Part shown: piece by piece, positions 8,944 to 17,734 of the stretch
Position numbering within the stretch: position 1 is the stretch's first letter
Layout: every line of letters begins with the position of its first letter
DNA from: Dictyobacter aurantiacus
GTDB lineage: Bacteria; Chloroflexota; Ktedonobacteria; Ktedonobacterales; Ktedonobacteraceae
Length of the DNA: 64,000 nt
Assembly (NCBI RefSeq): GCF_003967515.1
Contig: NZ_BIFQ01000001.1
Coordinates: forward strand, 186,001 to 250,000
Direction of reading: 5' to 3'
The notes under the pieces: model-generated
Database searches by the model: none
What the model saw: the letters and a program-made list of their open reading frames with translations, nothing else
Told to the model about the DNA's origin: nothing
Position numbers and translations under genes: made by a program

Positions 8944-8972
8944 TTGACGTAAGCTCGAAAAAATGCTATAAT
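8944..8972 (+). promoter_or_regulatory. Sigma70-type promoter for the HhH gene
   Basis: TTGACG at 8944-8949 and TATAAT at 8967-8972 are separated by exactly 17 bases. The start point would be near 8980, leaving a leader of about 135 bases before the ATG at 9115. Confidence 0.75.
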
Positions 8973-9114
8973 TAGAACAAGATTTCGAACACTTGAGCAT
9001 TCATTTTTTGGTATCTTTTCATCCTTCGTCCCTCGTATGTTCTCCGTTTTTACTAGCCAGAAAAAGAATTTCCCTATATAGGACGTTACACATCGAACAG
9101 GGGGAGCAACGTAT

Positions 9115-9738
9115 ATGAGTATTATGCAAATTACCCAGACGGTTCATATCATGCCAACGCTTCTACCCAGATCTAGCAAGAATACTGCTCAGCTTACGTT
9201 GCCAGGTATGGAAAAAGAACCTGAACCGACTCCAAAAATTACCAATCGACAGATCGCTGAGGTGCTCTCAGAGATCGCTGATATGCTGTCTGCGCAAAAT
9301 AGCAATGTCTATCGCATCCAGGCCTATCGCAACGCTGCTCGCGGCATTTTAGAGCTTGATGAACCCGCTGCCGATATCCTGGCGCGTGGAGAACAGTTGC
9401 CCATTGCTGGCCTCGGTACACGTTTGCATAGCCGTATTCGGGAACTGGTCGAGTCAGGTACCATGACCATCAACAACGGCTTCTGTATGGACACCCTTCC
9501 CCATGGGGTCATTGCATTGATGTCCGTCGAACATGTTGGTCCCTATACCGCCATTCGGCTCAATCAAGAATTAGGGATCGATTCGATCGAAAAGCTCTGG
9601 TGGGCGGCTCAGCAGCAACGCATTCGTAAGCTGCCAGGATTTGGCCCCCGCAGCGAGGCGCGCCTGAAAGCGGCCGCGGAACAACTACTGCCAGAGAACA
9701 GAACAGCCAATCATAGTGCCCCGCGTGGCGCGGCCTAA
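9115..9738 (+). CDS. Stand-alone helix-hairpin-helix protein (PolX N-terminal-like)
   Basis: A 207-residue protein. Residues about 40-115 match the N-terminal 8-kDa-like domain of family X DNA polymerases (TNRQIAEVLSEIADML, then NVYRIQAYRNAARGI, then LPIAGLGTRLHSRIREL, a helix-hairpin-helix). A second helix-hairpin-helix pair follows (HVGPYTAIRLNQELGI near 140 and RKLPGFGPRSEARL near 175). The polymerase palm with its catalytic aspartates and the PHP nuclease domain are absent, and the gene ends normally, so this is not simply a cut-off polX. It probably binds DNA in repair. GGGGGAG precedes the ATG by 8 bases; a 25-residue in-frame lead is uncertain. It is a single gene with its own promoter. 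Confidence 0.75.
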   Translation: MSIMQITQTVHIMPTLLPRSSKNTAQLTLPGMEKEPEPTPKITNRQIAEVLSEIADMLSAQNSNVYRIQAYRNAARGILELDEPAADILARGEQLPIAGLGTRLHSRIRELVESGTMTINNGFCMDTLPHGVIALMSVEHVGPYTAIRLNQELGIDSIEKLWWAAQQQRIRKLPGFGPRSEARLKAAAEQLLPENRTANHSAPRGAA

Positions 9739-9739
9739 T

Positions 9740-9764
9740 AGATTCGGGCTCGAAGCCCGAATCT
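9740..9764 (+). terminator. Perfect stem-loop after the HhH gene
   Basis: AGATTCGGGCT and AGCCCGAATCT pair perfectly around a CGA loop, starting two bases after the TAA stop. No T-run follows. Its sequence begins directly at the gene end, as do the elements at 828 and 12625. Confidence 0.6.
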
Positions 9765-9862
9765 ACGGTATTACCCTTCTTGATACATAATCAAATTAGG
9801 GGAGAGAAAATCTTAAGAACGTGTCTGACTCTCACGATCATCGCTCTGAGCATGCTTGAGTT

Positions 9863-9990
9863 TGCGCACCTGCGGTGCTCAAGAGTCCTTTGTGTGCTGG
9901 TGCATCGGGTGCGCGGATGCGCACCCGATGCACCAGCACACAAAACCAGCGCGGCCGCGCGGGGGCGCTGACGTGCCCCTATATGACAAG
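9863..9990. repeat. Dispersed palindromic element with GGAT loop (copy 1)
   Basis: GCGCACCTGCGGTGCTCA is followed by a perfect 26-bp inverted repeat (9889-9914 with 9919-9944) around the loop GGAT, then AAAACCAGCGCGGCCGCGCG and GGGGGCGCTGACGTGCCCC. The same parts in the same order occur at 17735-17850. This is a REP/MITE-like unit in the gap between the HhH gene and the aminotransferase gene. Confidence 0.75.
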
Positions 9991-10003
9991 GGTAAGACAT
10001 GTT

Positions 10004-10846
10004 CTAAAAGTTTCCCTGCTCAACCATCTCAATAAAACGTTGCTCCAGCTCATACGTACGCGCTCCTGGTTTTCCATTGCCAATCACTATATCGTTGATC
10101 TGCACCACCGGTGTGATCTCTTTTGAAGATGAAGTAATAAATGCTTCGTCGATGCTACCCAACTCATGAAGATGAATGGGACGCTCTTCAACAGCGAACC
10201 GCCCACGTGCGAGCTCTAAGACAACATTCCTGGTCACGCCGATGAGCACCTCGTGCTGAGGCGTAATCAATGTGTCACCATGGAAGACAAAAAAATTACT
10301 CCTGGTACTTTCTAACACGTGACCATGCTCATTGACAAAGAGCGCGTCACTGGCCTGCTGCTGGGCTGCCTCCTTCAGGGCTCGAATCGCGGAGACGTAA
10401 TTAGACGTTTTAGCCTCGGGCAAGGCACGTGTGAGATGAGTCGTGATCAGCTTACAGCCACGGCTAAAGCGCTCCATATCTCGCTCAGCTAGCGGCGTAA
10501 CCATGACGGCCAGTCCGGATTGACCGGCGGGCAACACACCGTCCTCGCTAATACCACCTGTCACCAGCAGACGAATGGTGGTGTGTTCGTACGTATTGCG
10601 CTCAATACTCTCTAGCACAATATTCCTCAAAACATCAAAAGAAAAGGTAACATCTAATTCGATCAACTGAGCCGAACGGTATAAACGCTGCAGGTGCTCA
10701 TCTAGATGGAATGGACGGCGATGATAGGTGCGCAATGACTCAAAGACACTATAGCCACGTAAAACCCCAACGTCATTGATCGAGATGCTCGCCTCATGCG
10801 GATGCACCCAGTTACCGTTGACATACCACCATGCCTGCTCATCCAT
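10004..10846 (-). CDS. Class IV aminotransferase (BCAT/D-amino acid/ADC-lyase-like)
   Basis: A 280-residue PLP enzyme of fold type IV. It starts WWYVNGNWVHPHEASISINDVGVLRGYSVFESLRTY-like, the usual opening of branched-chain and D-amino acid aminotransferases; the PLP lysine lies in EAKTSNYVSAIRAL (near residue 145) and the VLESTRSNFFVF segment near 178 holds the conserved glutamate. SSSKEITPVVQINDIVIGNGKPG forms the C-terminal signature. The substrate could be branched-chain amino acids, D-alanine or aminodeoxychorismate; the sequence alone does not decide. An AGAGG site lies about 8 bases before the ATG. It is 43 bases after the EVE gene on the same strand, so the two may be cotranscribed. 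Confidence 0.85.
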   Translation of the reverse strand: MDEQAWWYVNGNWVHPHEASISINDVGVLRGYSVFESLRTYHRRPFHLDEHLQRLYRSAQLIELDVTFSFDVLRNIVLESIERNTYEHTTIRLLVTGGISEDGVLPAGQSGLAVMVTPLAERDMERFSRGCKLITTHLTRALPEAKTSNYVSAIRALKEAAQQQASDALFVNEHGHVLESTRSNFFVFHGDTLITPQHEVLIGVTRNVVLELARGRFAVEERPIHLHELGSIDEAFITSSSKEITPVVQINDIVIGNGKPGARTYELEQRFIEMVEQGNF

Positions 10847-10889
10847 AGCTCTTACCTCTTTCTCGCAAGCTTATAGCTGCTCTATATCA

Positions 10890-11303
10890 TCAAGTTAATG
10901 CATTGGCTGGATACTGTTTTTGAAACCAGGCCACAAACGTGTCGGGTACAGCCATCGTTGAAAGTCTGCTCTGACGGATCAGGCTCCAATCATCAAAAAG
11001 ATGGGTCTCTTTAATCGCTTTCAGGGTGACCGGCTGTGGGAACTGGCGCACAAATGCCATATCAACCACCCAGCTTCTGGCATCATCAACAGCGGGGCGC
11101 GGATCAGAGGTCACGCGAGCCAGTCCAACGATCGCCGCGGCACTCATGCTATGATAAATCAAAACCATATCACCGGGATGCATGGTTTGAATAACACGAA
11201 CGGCCTGCGCATTACGTACCCCATCCCATACCGTCTCTTTCTCCGACGCAAAACGCTCGATTGAATACGTCTCTGGATCAGTTTTTGCTAAAAAATACGC
11301 CAT
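10890..11303 (-). CDS. EVE domain (PUA-like) protein
   Basis: A 137-residue single-domain protein. MAYFLAKTDPETYSIERF, TVWDGVRNAQAVRVIQTMHPGD and IYHSMSAAAIVGLARV match the EVE domain, a PUA-related fold thought to bind modified bases in nucleic acids (family knowledge). The length is the usual one for bacterial stand-alone EVE proteins, and GGAAGGAAT before the ATG supports the start. The aminotransferase gene follows downstream with 43 bases between. No restriction, methylation or RNA-modification gene is adjacent, so the base recognised cannot be guessed. Confidence 0.87.
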   Translation of the reverse strand: MAYFLAKTDPETYSIERFASEKETVWDGVRNAQAVRVIQTMHPGDMVLIYHSMSAAAIVGLARVTSDPRPAVDDARSWVVDMAFVRQFPQPVTLKAIKETHLFDDWSLIRQSRLSTMAVPDTFVAWFQKQYPANALT

Positions 11304-11646
11304 CTACATTCCTTCCCTGCATCTTCGCTCTGCTTCAGGCAACAGGTCATTGAGCCGCGAGGATGCAGTATATAATCATAATTTCATCATAGCAAACAAA
11401 AATACAGGCGTATAGAGCCACCACGAAAAATATCCTACAAAAGTGCATGCGGATTTATCTAACCAAAAGCCGTTCTGTTACGTATACAAGGTGTAGTCAA
11501 CAAATTGATGACATCCATGTTCATCGTAAAACAAACCAGGCGCCGGTTGCTTCTACGAGGATACATCTGTTTACGCATCTACTAAATATTGTTGAAGATT
11601 CTATCGGAAGCGTTATTGTAGACGCATATAAGGAGAAGCTTTTAGT
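11304..11646. other. Intergenic region between divergent genes
   Basis: About 340 AT-rich bases between the EVE and DUF4342 genes. A TATAAT near 11370 is a possible -10 box, but no partner -35 is convincing. A 67-codon open frame over 11447-11650 has no ribosome-binding site and runs into the next gene's start; it is not called. Confidence 0.4.
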
Positions 11647-11997
11647 ATGAACCAGACAGATCCAAATCTCGAGCCCAAATCAGGCTATGGAGTAGAAGAG
11701 CTACAAGTTGTTGGAGAGCAGCTACTGGCCAAGGTGAAAGAACTTGTCCATGAGGGCAATGTACGCCGCATCATCATCAAGCAGGAGGGCCGCTCAATCA
11801 TTGAGTTTCCCCTGACCCTTGGCGTTGCCAGTATCGCCATCGCACCCGTCTGGGCCGCCCTGGGCGTTCTGGGCGCATTGATCGGCCAGTGCTCAATTGA
11901 AGTGGTTCGTACCGATGCGCCAACGACCAACCCAGCCGATCTGGCCGGGGAGCATAGCGTTGATGAAGTAAAGCTCGACGGTGGCGCCACCCTCTAA
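11647..11997 (+). CDS. DUF4342 protein
   Basis: A 116-residue protein whose middle matches DUF4342: VEELQVVGEQLLAKVKELVHEGNVRRIIIK followed by a hydrophobic FPLTLGVASIAIAPVWAALGVLGALI stretch (residues about 57-80) that could insert in or lie on the membrane. The acidic tail has no known motif. Function is unknown; in other bacteria the domain is sometimes joined to a UBA/TS-N helix bundle, which is absent here. AAGGAG lies 11 bases before the ATG. A strong terminator follows at 12018-12060. Confidence 0.8.
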   Translation: MNQTDPNLEPKSGYGVEELQVVGEQLLAKVKELVHEGNVRRIIIKQEGRSIIEFPLTLGVASIAIAPVWAALGVLGALIGQCSIEVVRTDAPTTNPADLAGEHSVDEVKLDGGATL

Positions 11998-12017
11998 GCG
12001 ACCACATCACATACAGG

Positions 12018-12060
12018 GAAAAAGCCCTGGCGGAAGAGAGTTTTCCGCCGGGGCTTTTTC
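12018..12060 (+). terminator. Intrinsic terminator after DUF4342
   Basis: Arms 12018-12035 and 12043-12060 form an 18-bp stem (one G-T pair) flanked by A5 and T5 runs, about 20 bases after the stop: a classic Rho-independent terminator. Confidence 0.88.
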
Positions 12061-12141
12061 GCTTCCCTAGAAACCTCAACTTAATGGTATATAATAACCA
12101 GATAACGATGACATTTGTATAAGCGAAAGGATATTCTGTGC

Positions 12142-12627
12142 ATGCCCGTTGCTACAAGTGAACAACTAGAACAATATGCGGCTATTCCAACACAGATTGC
12201 CAGGGCCGTCGAAGGATTGAGCAAAGAGCAACTTCTACAAACACCCATTGAGGGTGAATGGACGATTCATGAGGTTATTATTCATCTGGCTGACAGCGAA
12301 GCGGTTGGCTTCTGGCGACTACGTAAAACCCTGGCAGAACGAGACTCTCTATTGGCGGTCTATGATGAAGATGCATGGAGCAAAACGCTTTTCTATCGCC
12401 AGCAGGATTATCGCCTGGCTCTAAAGCTGTTTACAGATCTCCGCGCCTCCAGCGCGGCTTTGCTCGCCCTTCTACCCTCCCAGTCGTGGGAACTAACCAG
12501 CACCCATGCTGAACGCGGCAAACTCAGCCTCTATGACCTCTTCCAGACATATCTAGAACATGGAGAAATCCACCTGCAGCAGATAGAGCGCATCAAGCAA
12601 GCCCTGACAACGACAGGCCACCCGTAG
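12142..12627 (+). CDS. DinB-family four-helix protein
   Basis: A 161-residue protein of the DinB/YfiT superfamily. GEWTIHEVIIHLADSE (near residues 38-53) gives the first metal-ligand histidine, and LYDLFQTYLEHGEIHLQQIERIK near 130-152 gives the other two, the usual three-histidine layout of this four-helix bundle. Members include thiol transferases (bacillithiol, mycothiol) and metal-dependent hydrolases; no specific role can be given. ATG at 12142 follows GAAAGGATATT; a TTG nine codons upstream lies before that site. The TAG stop lies in the left arm of the palindromic element at 12624. Confidence 0.82.
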   Translation: MPVATSEQLEQYAAIPTQIARAVEGLSKEQLLQTPIEGEWTIHEVIIHLADSEAVGFWRLRKTLAERDSLLAVYDEDAWSKTLFYRQQDYRLALKLFTDLRASSAALLALLPSQSWELTSTHAERGKLSLYDLFQTYLEHGEIHLQQIERIKQALTTTGHP

Positions 12628-12754
12628 GTTCGACCCTCGCGGCCGATTTCTCCTCGCCGCACGAATATGCATCACACATTCGTTTCCATGATCCTCACGT
12701 TTGGTGGACATGGGTGTGCGTGAAGCGGAAATCGGCCGCGAGGGCCGAACCTAT
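12624..12754. repeat. Palindromic element between convergent genes
   Basis: Left arm 12625-12650 and right arm 12728-12753 pair over 26 bases with one mismatch, enclosing about 77 bases. The left arm includes the TAG stop of the DinB gene, and the right arm ends about 20 bases from the stop of the topoisomerase A gene. It could terminate both genes or be a MITE-like insertion. Confidence 0.7.
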
Positions 12755-12775
12755 GGTTCGGGGTCGCGGCGGCGC

Positions 12776-15271
12776 TCATAACTTGATGATTCTATGCACC
12801 GGTCCGGTGACGATCGCTTCTCCTGCATGGGAACGCAAAAAGGTTTTAATATCCGCGGCCTTCTTGACGATGGCCTGTTCATTCTTGCCATTTGCCACAA
12901 TGATCAAGAAGGTGTCATCTTCTTGCGCCAGCATAGTCTGCACCACATGGTCATTAGCGGCCAATTCAATGGTAAGAACGCCAGCGGTCGCTCGTCCTTT
13001 CTGGGCAAATTGACCGATGGGGACCTTTTTAGCTTTTCCACTCTCGGTGACTACCAGCAGGTTGGTCACACTAAAGATATCGCGATCAGCTTCAATGGCC
13101 GGCTCGCTATCCAGGTAAGAGGCGCTTACAACAGTACCACCCTTATTCAGGGCAATCGCGGCAACCCCCTGACCGCCACGTCCCTGGCTACGCAGCTGCT
13201 CATCACTGAAACGTAACGTCAGGGCGTTATCGGTCGAAACGATGTATTCTCCACGCCCATAAGAGATCAGGGCGGTAGCCACCGTGTCACCATCGGCCAG
13301 CTTCATATCCTGAATGCCATCAACATCGGTCGCTTTATACTCACTCAGGGGCGATTTCTTAACCTTGCCAGAAGCGCTAAATATGACCAGGTAGCGGTCC
13401 TCGTCATAAGCATCAACCGGGAGCACGCTGACAACCTCTTCATTGGGAGCCAGCATCAGCAGATCATGGATGAACTCACCCTTATTTGAGCGCGTAGTGA
13501 CCGGGATGCGGTGCGTGGCGATCTGGCAGACCCGGCCGCTTGAGCATACACATAACAGGTAGTCCTGTGTCGTTGCCGCGACCAGCTGGCGCAGCTGCTC
13601 ATCTCCCCGCACCGGCGTATAGACTGCATTGCCATTTTTGCCTTTCGGCCTGTACGTGTCTATAGGCAACGCCTTCAAGGCATTGTTGCGGGTAAAGCCA
13701 ATCAGCAAGGGTTCGCGCTCGTGGAGGCTCTCAACCTTCTCAATTGGTGTCAGCACATGGCTTTCAGCATCAATGATGGTGCGTCGCTCATCACCAAATT
13801 GTTTGATGAGTTGCTGCATCTCTTTCTTCAAGGCAGTGATCAGAGCCTTACGGTCAGCGAGCAGGTGCTGCAGCTCTTGAATGCGTGTTTGGAGCTCTTC
13901 CCGTTCGCGTGCATACTTGCTGCTATCCAGACGCGTTACCTGAGACAGGGTCATCGAAGCGATAACATCAGACTGAATGGCGGTAAGCTTGTAACGGGCC
14001 TCGATCTCTCTGCGCGCCGCCGTCCGATCTTCAGCCTGCTGAAAGATCTTGACGATCTGCTCGGCATTGGCGGCACCTATCACCAGTCCCTCGACCACGT
14101 GCAGCCGTTCCTGGGCCTTGCGTAGATCATACTGTGTGCGCCGGGTAAAGACATCTATCTGATGCCCATTCCAGTAGTTGAGGAGCTCAACGACGCCCAC
14201 CTGCTTCGGTTGTCGACCGGGCTGCATCGATTCACCAAAGAGGAAAACCATCTGGAACGAGAGCGCGATCTGCAGATCCGTCTCTTTGAACAGCTGCATC
14301 AACGTCTGCGCGGCGTCCGCGTCTTTACGCAGTTCCAGCACGATACGTGTCCCTTTTTCGGTGTCGCTCTCATCACGTAGATCGGGCATTAAACCTTCGA
14401 GCTTGCGCGCGTTGATCGCTTTAACGATGGAGGCTTTGAGCTTATCACGGCCGATGGGAGGGATCTGGGTAACAATCAGCGCACGATTGCGCGGCGTCTC
14501 TTCCAGCCGCACGTCCGCGCGCACAATGATGCGTCCCTTGCCGGTGGTGAAATAATCTTTAATACCATCAATGCCAATAACGCGGCCGCCCTGCGAGAAA
14601 TCTGGCCCCTGGATATAGGTCATGATCTGCTCAACCGTCATATCGGGATGATCCAGCAAAGCGATACAGGCCCGCATCACTTCGCCTAGATTATGGGGAG
14701 GGATATTGGTGGAAAGTCCAACGGCGATACCGCTTGAAGGATTGACAATGGGCGGTATACGGCCAGGCAGGTAATCCGGCTCCTGCACCTTGGGATCTTG
14801 CTTGTAGGTAGGGTGTAGCGGCACGGTGTCGCGCTCGATATCTGCCATCAGGGCTTCTGCCAGCGGCGAGAGCCGCATTTCGGTATAGCGATAGGCGGCG
14901 GGCGCATCGCCATCTTCACTCCCCATATTGCCCTGACCCTCAATCAAGGGATAGCGCATGGTAAAGGGCTGCGACATCCTGGCCGCAGCTTCATATACCG
15001 AGACATCCCCGTGAGGATGATAGTTTCCGAGAATCAGTCCCACAACTTCAGCGCTCTTGACCGTGGGCCGCGACGAGAGATAGCGCGCGTCAAGCATCCC
15101 TGCTAGAATGCGTCGCTGCACAGGTTTGAGACCGTCACGCGCATCGGGCAGGGCACGATCGGTAACCACCGAAAGTCCATAAGTCGCAAAGGCTTGCGAC
15201 ATAATTACAGAAAAATCTTCGCGGATAATTCCCGTTCCAGAAGAATCTGTTTCTGTTATATTACTAGCCAT
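12776..15271 (-). CDS. Type IIA DNA topoisomerase subunit A (GyrA/ParC)
   Basis: An 831-residue DNA breakage-reunion subunit. The winged-helix/tower region is complete, with catalytic Tyr129 after Arg128 (AAYRYTEMR), LKPVQRRIL near 48-56 and LIEGQGNMGS near 109-118. The C-terminal beta-pinwheel follows from about residue 510. A degenerate GyrA box, QGRGGQG, is present, so gyrase is possible but topoisomerase IV is not excluded. In the quinolone-determining loop YHPHGDVSVYE the usual Ser83 position is Val and Asp87 is Glu. The start is 3 bases after the subunit B stop, so the two form one operon. The ATG follows closely on the partner gene and is probably translationally coupled. Confidence 0.9.
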   Translation of the reverse strand: MASNITETDSSGTGIIREDFSVIMSQAFATYGLSVVTDRALPDARDGLKPVQRRILAGMLDARYLSSRPTVKSAEVVGLILGNYHPHGDVSVYEAAARMSQPFTMRYPLIEGQGNMGSEDGDAPAAYRYTEMRLSPLAEALMADIERDTVPLHPTYKQDPKVQEPDYLPGRIPPIVNPSSGIAVGLSTNIPPHNLGEVMRACIALLDHPDMTVEQIMTYIQGPDFSQGGRVIGIDGIKDYFTTGKGRIIVRADVRLEETPRNRALIVTQIPPIGRDKLKASIVKAINARKLEGLMPDLRDESDTEKGTRIVLELRKDADAAQTLMQLFKETDLQIALSFQMVFLFGESMQPGRQPKQVGVVELLNYWNGHQIDVFTRRTQYDLRKAQERLHVVEGLVIGAANAEQIVKIFQQAEDRTAARREIEARYKLTAIQSDVIASMTLSQVTRLDSSKYAREREELQTRIQELQHLLADRKALITALKKEMQQLIKQFGDERRTIIDAESHVLTPIEKVESLHEREPLLIGFTRNNALKALPIDTYRPKGKNGNAVYTPVRGDEQLRQLVAATTQDYLLCVCSSGRVCQIATHRIPVTTRSNKGEFIHDLLMLAPNEEVVSVLPVDAYDEDRYLVIFSASGKVKKSPLSEYKATDVDGIQDMKLADGDTVATALISYGRGEYIVSTDNALTLRFSDEQLRSQGRGGQGVAAIALNKGGTVVSASYLDSEPAIEADRDIFSVTNLLVVTESGKAKKVPIGQFAQKGRATAGVLTIELAANDHVVQTMLAQEDDTFLIIVANGKNEQAIVKKAADIKTFLRSHAGEAIVTGPVHRIIKL

Positions 15272-15274
15272 CTG

Positions 15275-17371
15275 TTATACGTCCAGTTCCTTAATTTTGC
15301 GGGAATGTTCGGCCAGGAATGTACGTCTACGCTCCGCATTTTTATCTTCCATCAATTCTGCAACAAGCCTGGCTGCCAGGACTCCATCTTCCATGGTGAC
15401 ACGCTTGAGCATCCGTCTTGCGGGATCCAGGGTGGTATCGCGCAATTCTTTGGGATTCATCTCTCCCAGGCCTTTAAAACGCTTGAACTCGAGATTCTGC
15501 GCGTCTGGATGCAGACGAATAAATTGGATGCGTGCCTCGTCATCCAGTAGCCAGTGCACCTTGTTTTTGTATTTGACCGAATAGAGCGGTGGACAAGCGA
15601 TATAGACATGTCCCGACTCGATCAGCTCGCTGAATTCCTGATGAAACAGGGTTAAGAGCAGACATTGAATGTGCAACCCATCCACGTCGGCATCGGTGGC
15701 GATAATAATGCGACTAAATTTAAGACGGCTGAGGTCAAACGTGTCGCGTGTACCGGTGCCCAGCACGTTGATGATGGTGCGAATCTCCTCATTTTCAACG
15801 ATGCTCTTCAAGTCGGCCTTGGCCACGTTTAGTGGCTTTCCCTTCAACTTGAGCACAGCCTGGAAATCCGAGAAACGGCCCTGACCGGCGCTACCACCGG
15901 CGGAATCACCCTCTACGATAAAAAGCTCGGCACGCGAGGAATCACTGGTGTTGCAGCGCAAAAACTTTTTCGACAGACTGGTATCGATCAGTTCGCCACT
16001 CTTTTTGTTACCAGCACGCGCCAGTTCTTCTACCAGTTGTGCCTCATTGCGGGCTTTCTGCATCTGTTGGATCTTCTTGAGCCACTCTTTGCCTGCACTG
16101 ACATTGGACTCAAACCAGTCTTTGAGGCCTTCATCAACCACGGAACGCACCAGACCCTCGACAGGTGCATTGTTCAGGCGATCCTTGGTCTGCCCCTGGA
16201 ATTGGGGATTGGTGAGCTTCACCGAGATAACAACGTTTAATCCTTGCTGGATCACTTCTGGTCTGAAGCCATCGCGTTCGCGGTTTTTAATGATGTTCCA
16301 TTTTAACGCATAGTCATTCACGACCTTGGTGAGCGCGGCTTTAAAACCAGTTTCATGTACCCCACCATCGCGTGTTCTCACAGCATTGGCATAGCTGTAC
16401 ATGGAGATTTTATAGCCAGACGTTGGCTGCAAGGCAACCTCGACCCGCACCTCATCTTTCTCTTTCATGATGCTGATGACATGCTTGAATAACGGCGTAT
16501 TAGTGGTCGTCGCCAGGTCGCGTACATAATCAGGCAAGCCGTCGCGCGAATAGAAGACGCGCTCAACCTGCTCGTTCGTGGCGTCGTCCCAGGCATTAAG
16601 ATGAAAGGTCACGCCACGGTTAAGATAGGTGGCAGCTTTGAGACGACTCTCTAATGATTCCAGAGAATAATAGACATCTGGATCAAAGATTGAACTATCA
16701 TATAACCAGCGCAGTTGGGTGCCGTGCAGTTTGGGATCGCATGGTGTAATCTGGTGCGGCATAGCCGTCCCACGACTAAATGTTTGATAAAATTGCTGGC
16801 CATCTTTCCAGATCGTCAATTCGAGTTTTTCGGAGAGCGCGTTAATAACTGTCGAACCCACGCCGTGCAAACCACCCGCCGTCTTATATGCCCCCTCAGC
16901 AAATTTTCCGCCCGAATGAGGCACCGTCAAAATAACGGTAGCCGCTGGCAAATATTCTCCCTGATAGAGCATTGGATCGAAAGGCATACCGCGCCCTTCG
17001 TCGCGAACTGTCACCCACCCATCCCGGTCGATCTGCACCCAGATGTGTTTACCATATCCCGCGACCGCCTCATCCACAGCATTGTCTAATGCTTCCCAGA
17101 TCAGGTGGATCAGTCCAGAGGTAGACGTAGAACCGATATACATGCCCGGGCGATGTCGGATAGCAGCGATACCTTCCAGTACCTGGATATCTGCTGATGA
17201 ATAGGTTGTTGCACTCTTTTTGGTGCGTGTCGCTTGTTTTGCTTCTGCTTTATTTAAAATCATTTCTTCAGTATGTTCACCTGTTCTCCTCGTATCAAAG
17301 AGAGAGAGTTGCTCATGTGTGGCATCCGACTCATCTCGTAGAGGAGGGAGTGCATTGGGGGAACGAAACAT
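15275..17371 (-). CDS. Type IIA DNA topoisomerase subunit B (GyrB/ParE)
   Basis: A 698-residue ATPase subunit. The GHKL ATPase (RHRPGMYIGST near 75, EALDNAVDEA, DEGRGMPF, HGVGSTVINALSE) and the Toprim part (FIVEGDSAGGSA near 475, DADVDGLH near 550) are intact. The Toprim segment reads SAGQGRFSDFQAVLKLKGKPLNV, which differs from the usual SAKQGR...ILPLRGK, suggesting a divergent ParE-like paralogue rather than the main gyrase. The first 60 residues are an unusual Thr/Lys-rich extension; an internal ATG at 17263 would remove half of it. The ATG at 17371 has GGTAAAAGGG upstream. First gene of a two-gene operon with the A subunit. Confidence 0.9.
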   Translation of the reverse strand: MFRSPNALPPLRDESDATHEQLSLFDTRRTGEHTEEMILNKAEAKQATRTKKSATTYSSADIQVLEGIAAIRHRPGMYIGSTSTSGLIHLIWEALDNAVDEAVAGYGKHIWVQIDRDGWVTVRDEGRGMPFDPMLYQGEYLPAATVILTVPHSGGKFAEGAYKTAGGLHGVGSTVINALSEKLELTIWKDGQQFYQTFSRGTAMPHQITPCDPKLHGTQLRWLYDSSIFDPDVYYSLESLESRLKAATYLNRGVTFHLNAWDDATNEQVERVFYSRDGLPDYVRDLATTTNTPLFKHVISIMKEKDEVRVEVALQPTSGYKISMYSYANAVRTRDGGVHETGFKAALTKVVNDYALKWNIIKNRERDGFRPEVIQQGLNVVISVKLTNPQFQGQTKDRLNNAPVEGLVRSVVDEGLKDWFESNVSAGKEWLKKIQQMQKARNEAQLVEELARAGNKKSGELIDTSLSKKFLRCNTSDSSRAELFIVEGDSAGGSAGQGRFSDFQAVLKLKGKPLNVAKADLKSIVENEEIRTIINVLGTGTRDTFDLSRLKFSRIIIATDADVDGLHIQCLLLTLFHQEFSELIESGHVYIACPPLYSVKYKNKVHWLLDDEARIQFIRLHPDAQNLEFKRFKGLGEMNPKELRDTTLDPARRMLKRVTMEDGVLAARLVAELMEDKNAERRRTFLAEHSRKIKELDV

Positions 17372-17639
17372 CTACCCTTTTACCTCTCTTCAGAATGCTT
17401 TGATTGCTTATTCAGCATACAGCCTTCATTCCTGAAAGTCAAGATGGGATTGGACCAAAAGTTCTAATTCCCAATAGCTTTTTGATCATGTGTTCTCATA
17501 AGGCTTGTACGTCTCTATTCTTGTCCTCAAAAATGAAAATGGAAATGCTCTCGTGAGCTGCGGCATTGAACATTATAAAACGACTCGGCAAATGATCAAT
17601 AACTCTACCCCTTTGGGCTATTTTTGAGTTATCGCATGG

Positions 17640-17716
17640 AGCGCATGGATGAACATTCCATGCGATAATACACAGTACCAGCGCGGCTGCACATGCGGAG
17701 CTCTCACGTCCCCTTA
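17640..17716. repeat. Dispersed element, partial copy
   Basis: GAGCGCATGGATGAACATTCCATGCG is an imperfect hairpin, followed by ACAGTACCAGCGCGGCTGC and GGAGCTCTCACGTCCCCTTATAA, matching the right half of the copy at 9945-9985. It lies directly beside the fuller copy at 17730. Confidence 0.5.
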
Positions 17717-17734
17717 TAACTTGCGGCCTGCATG

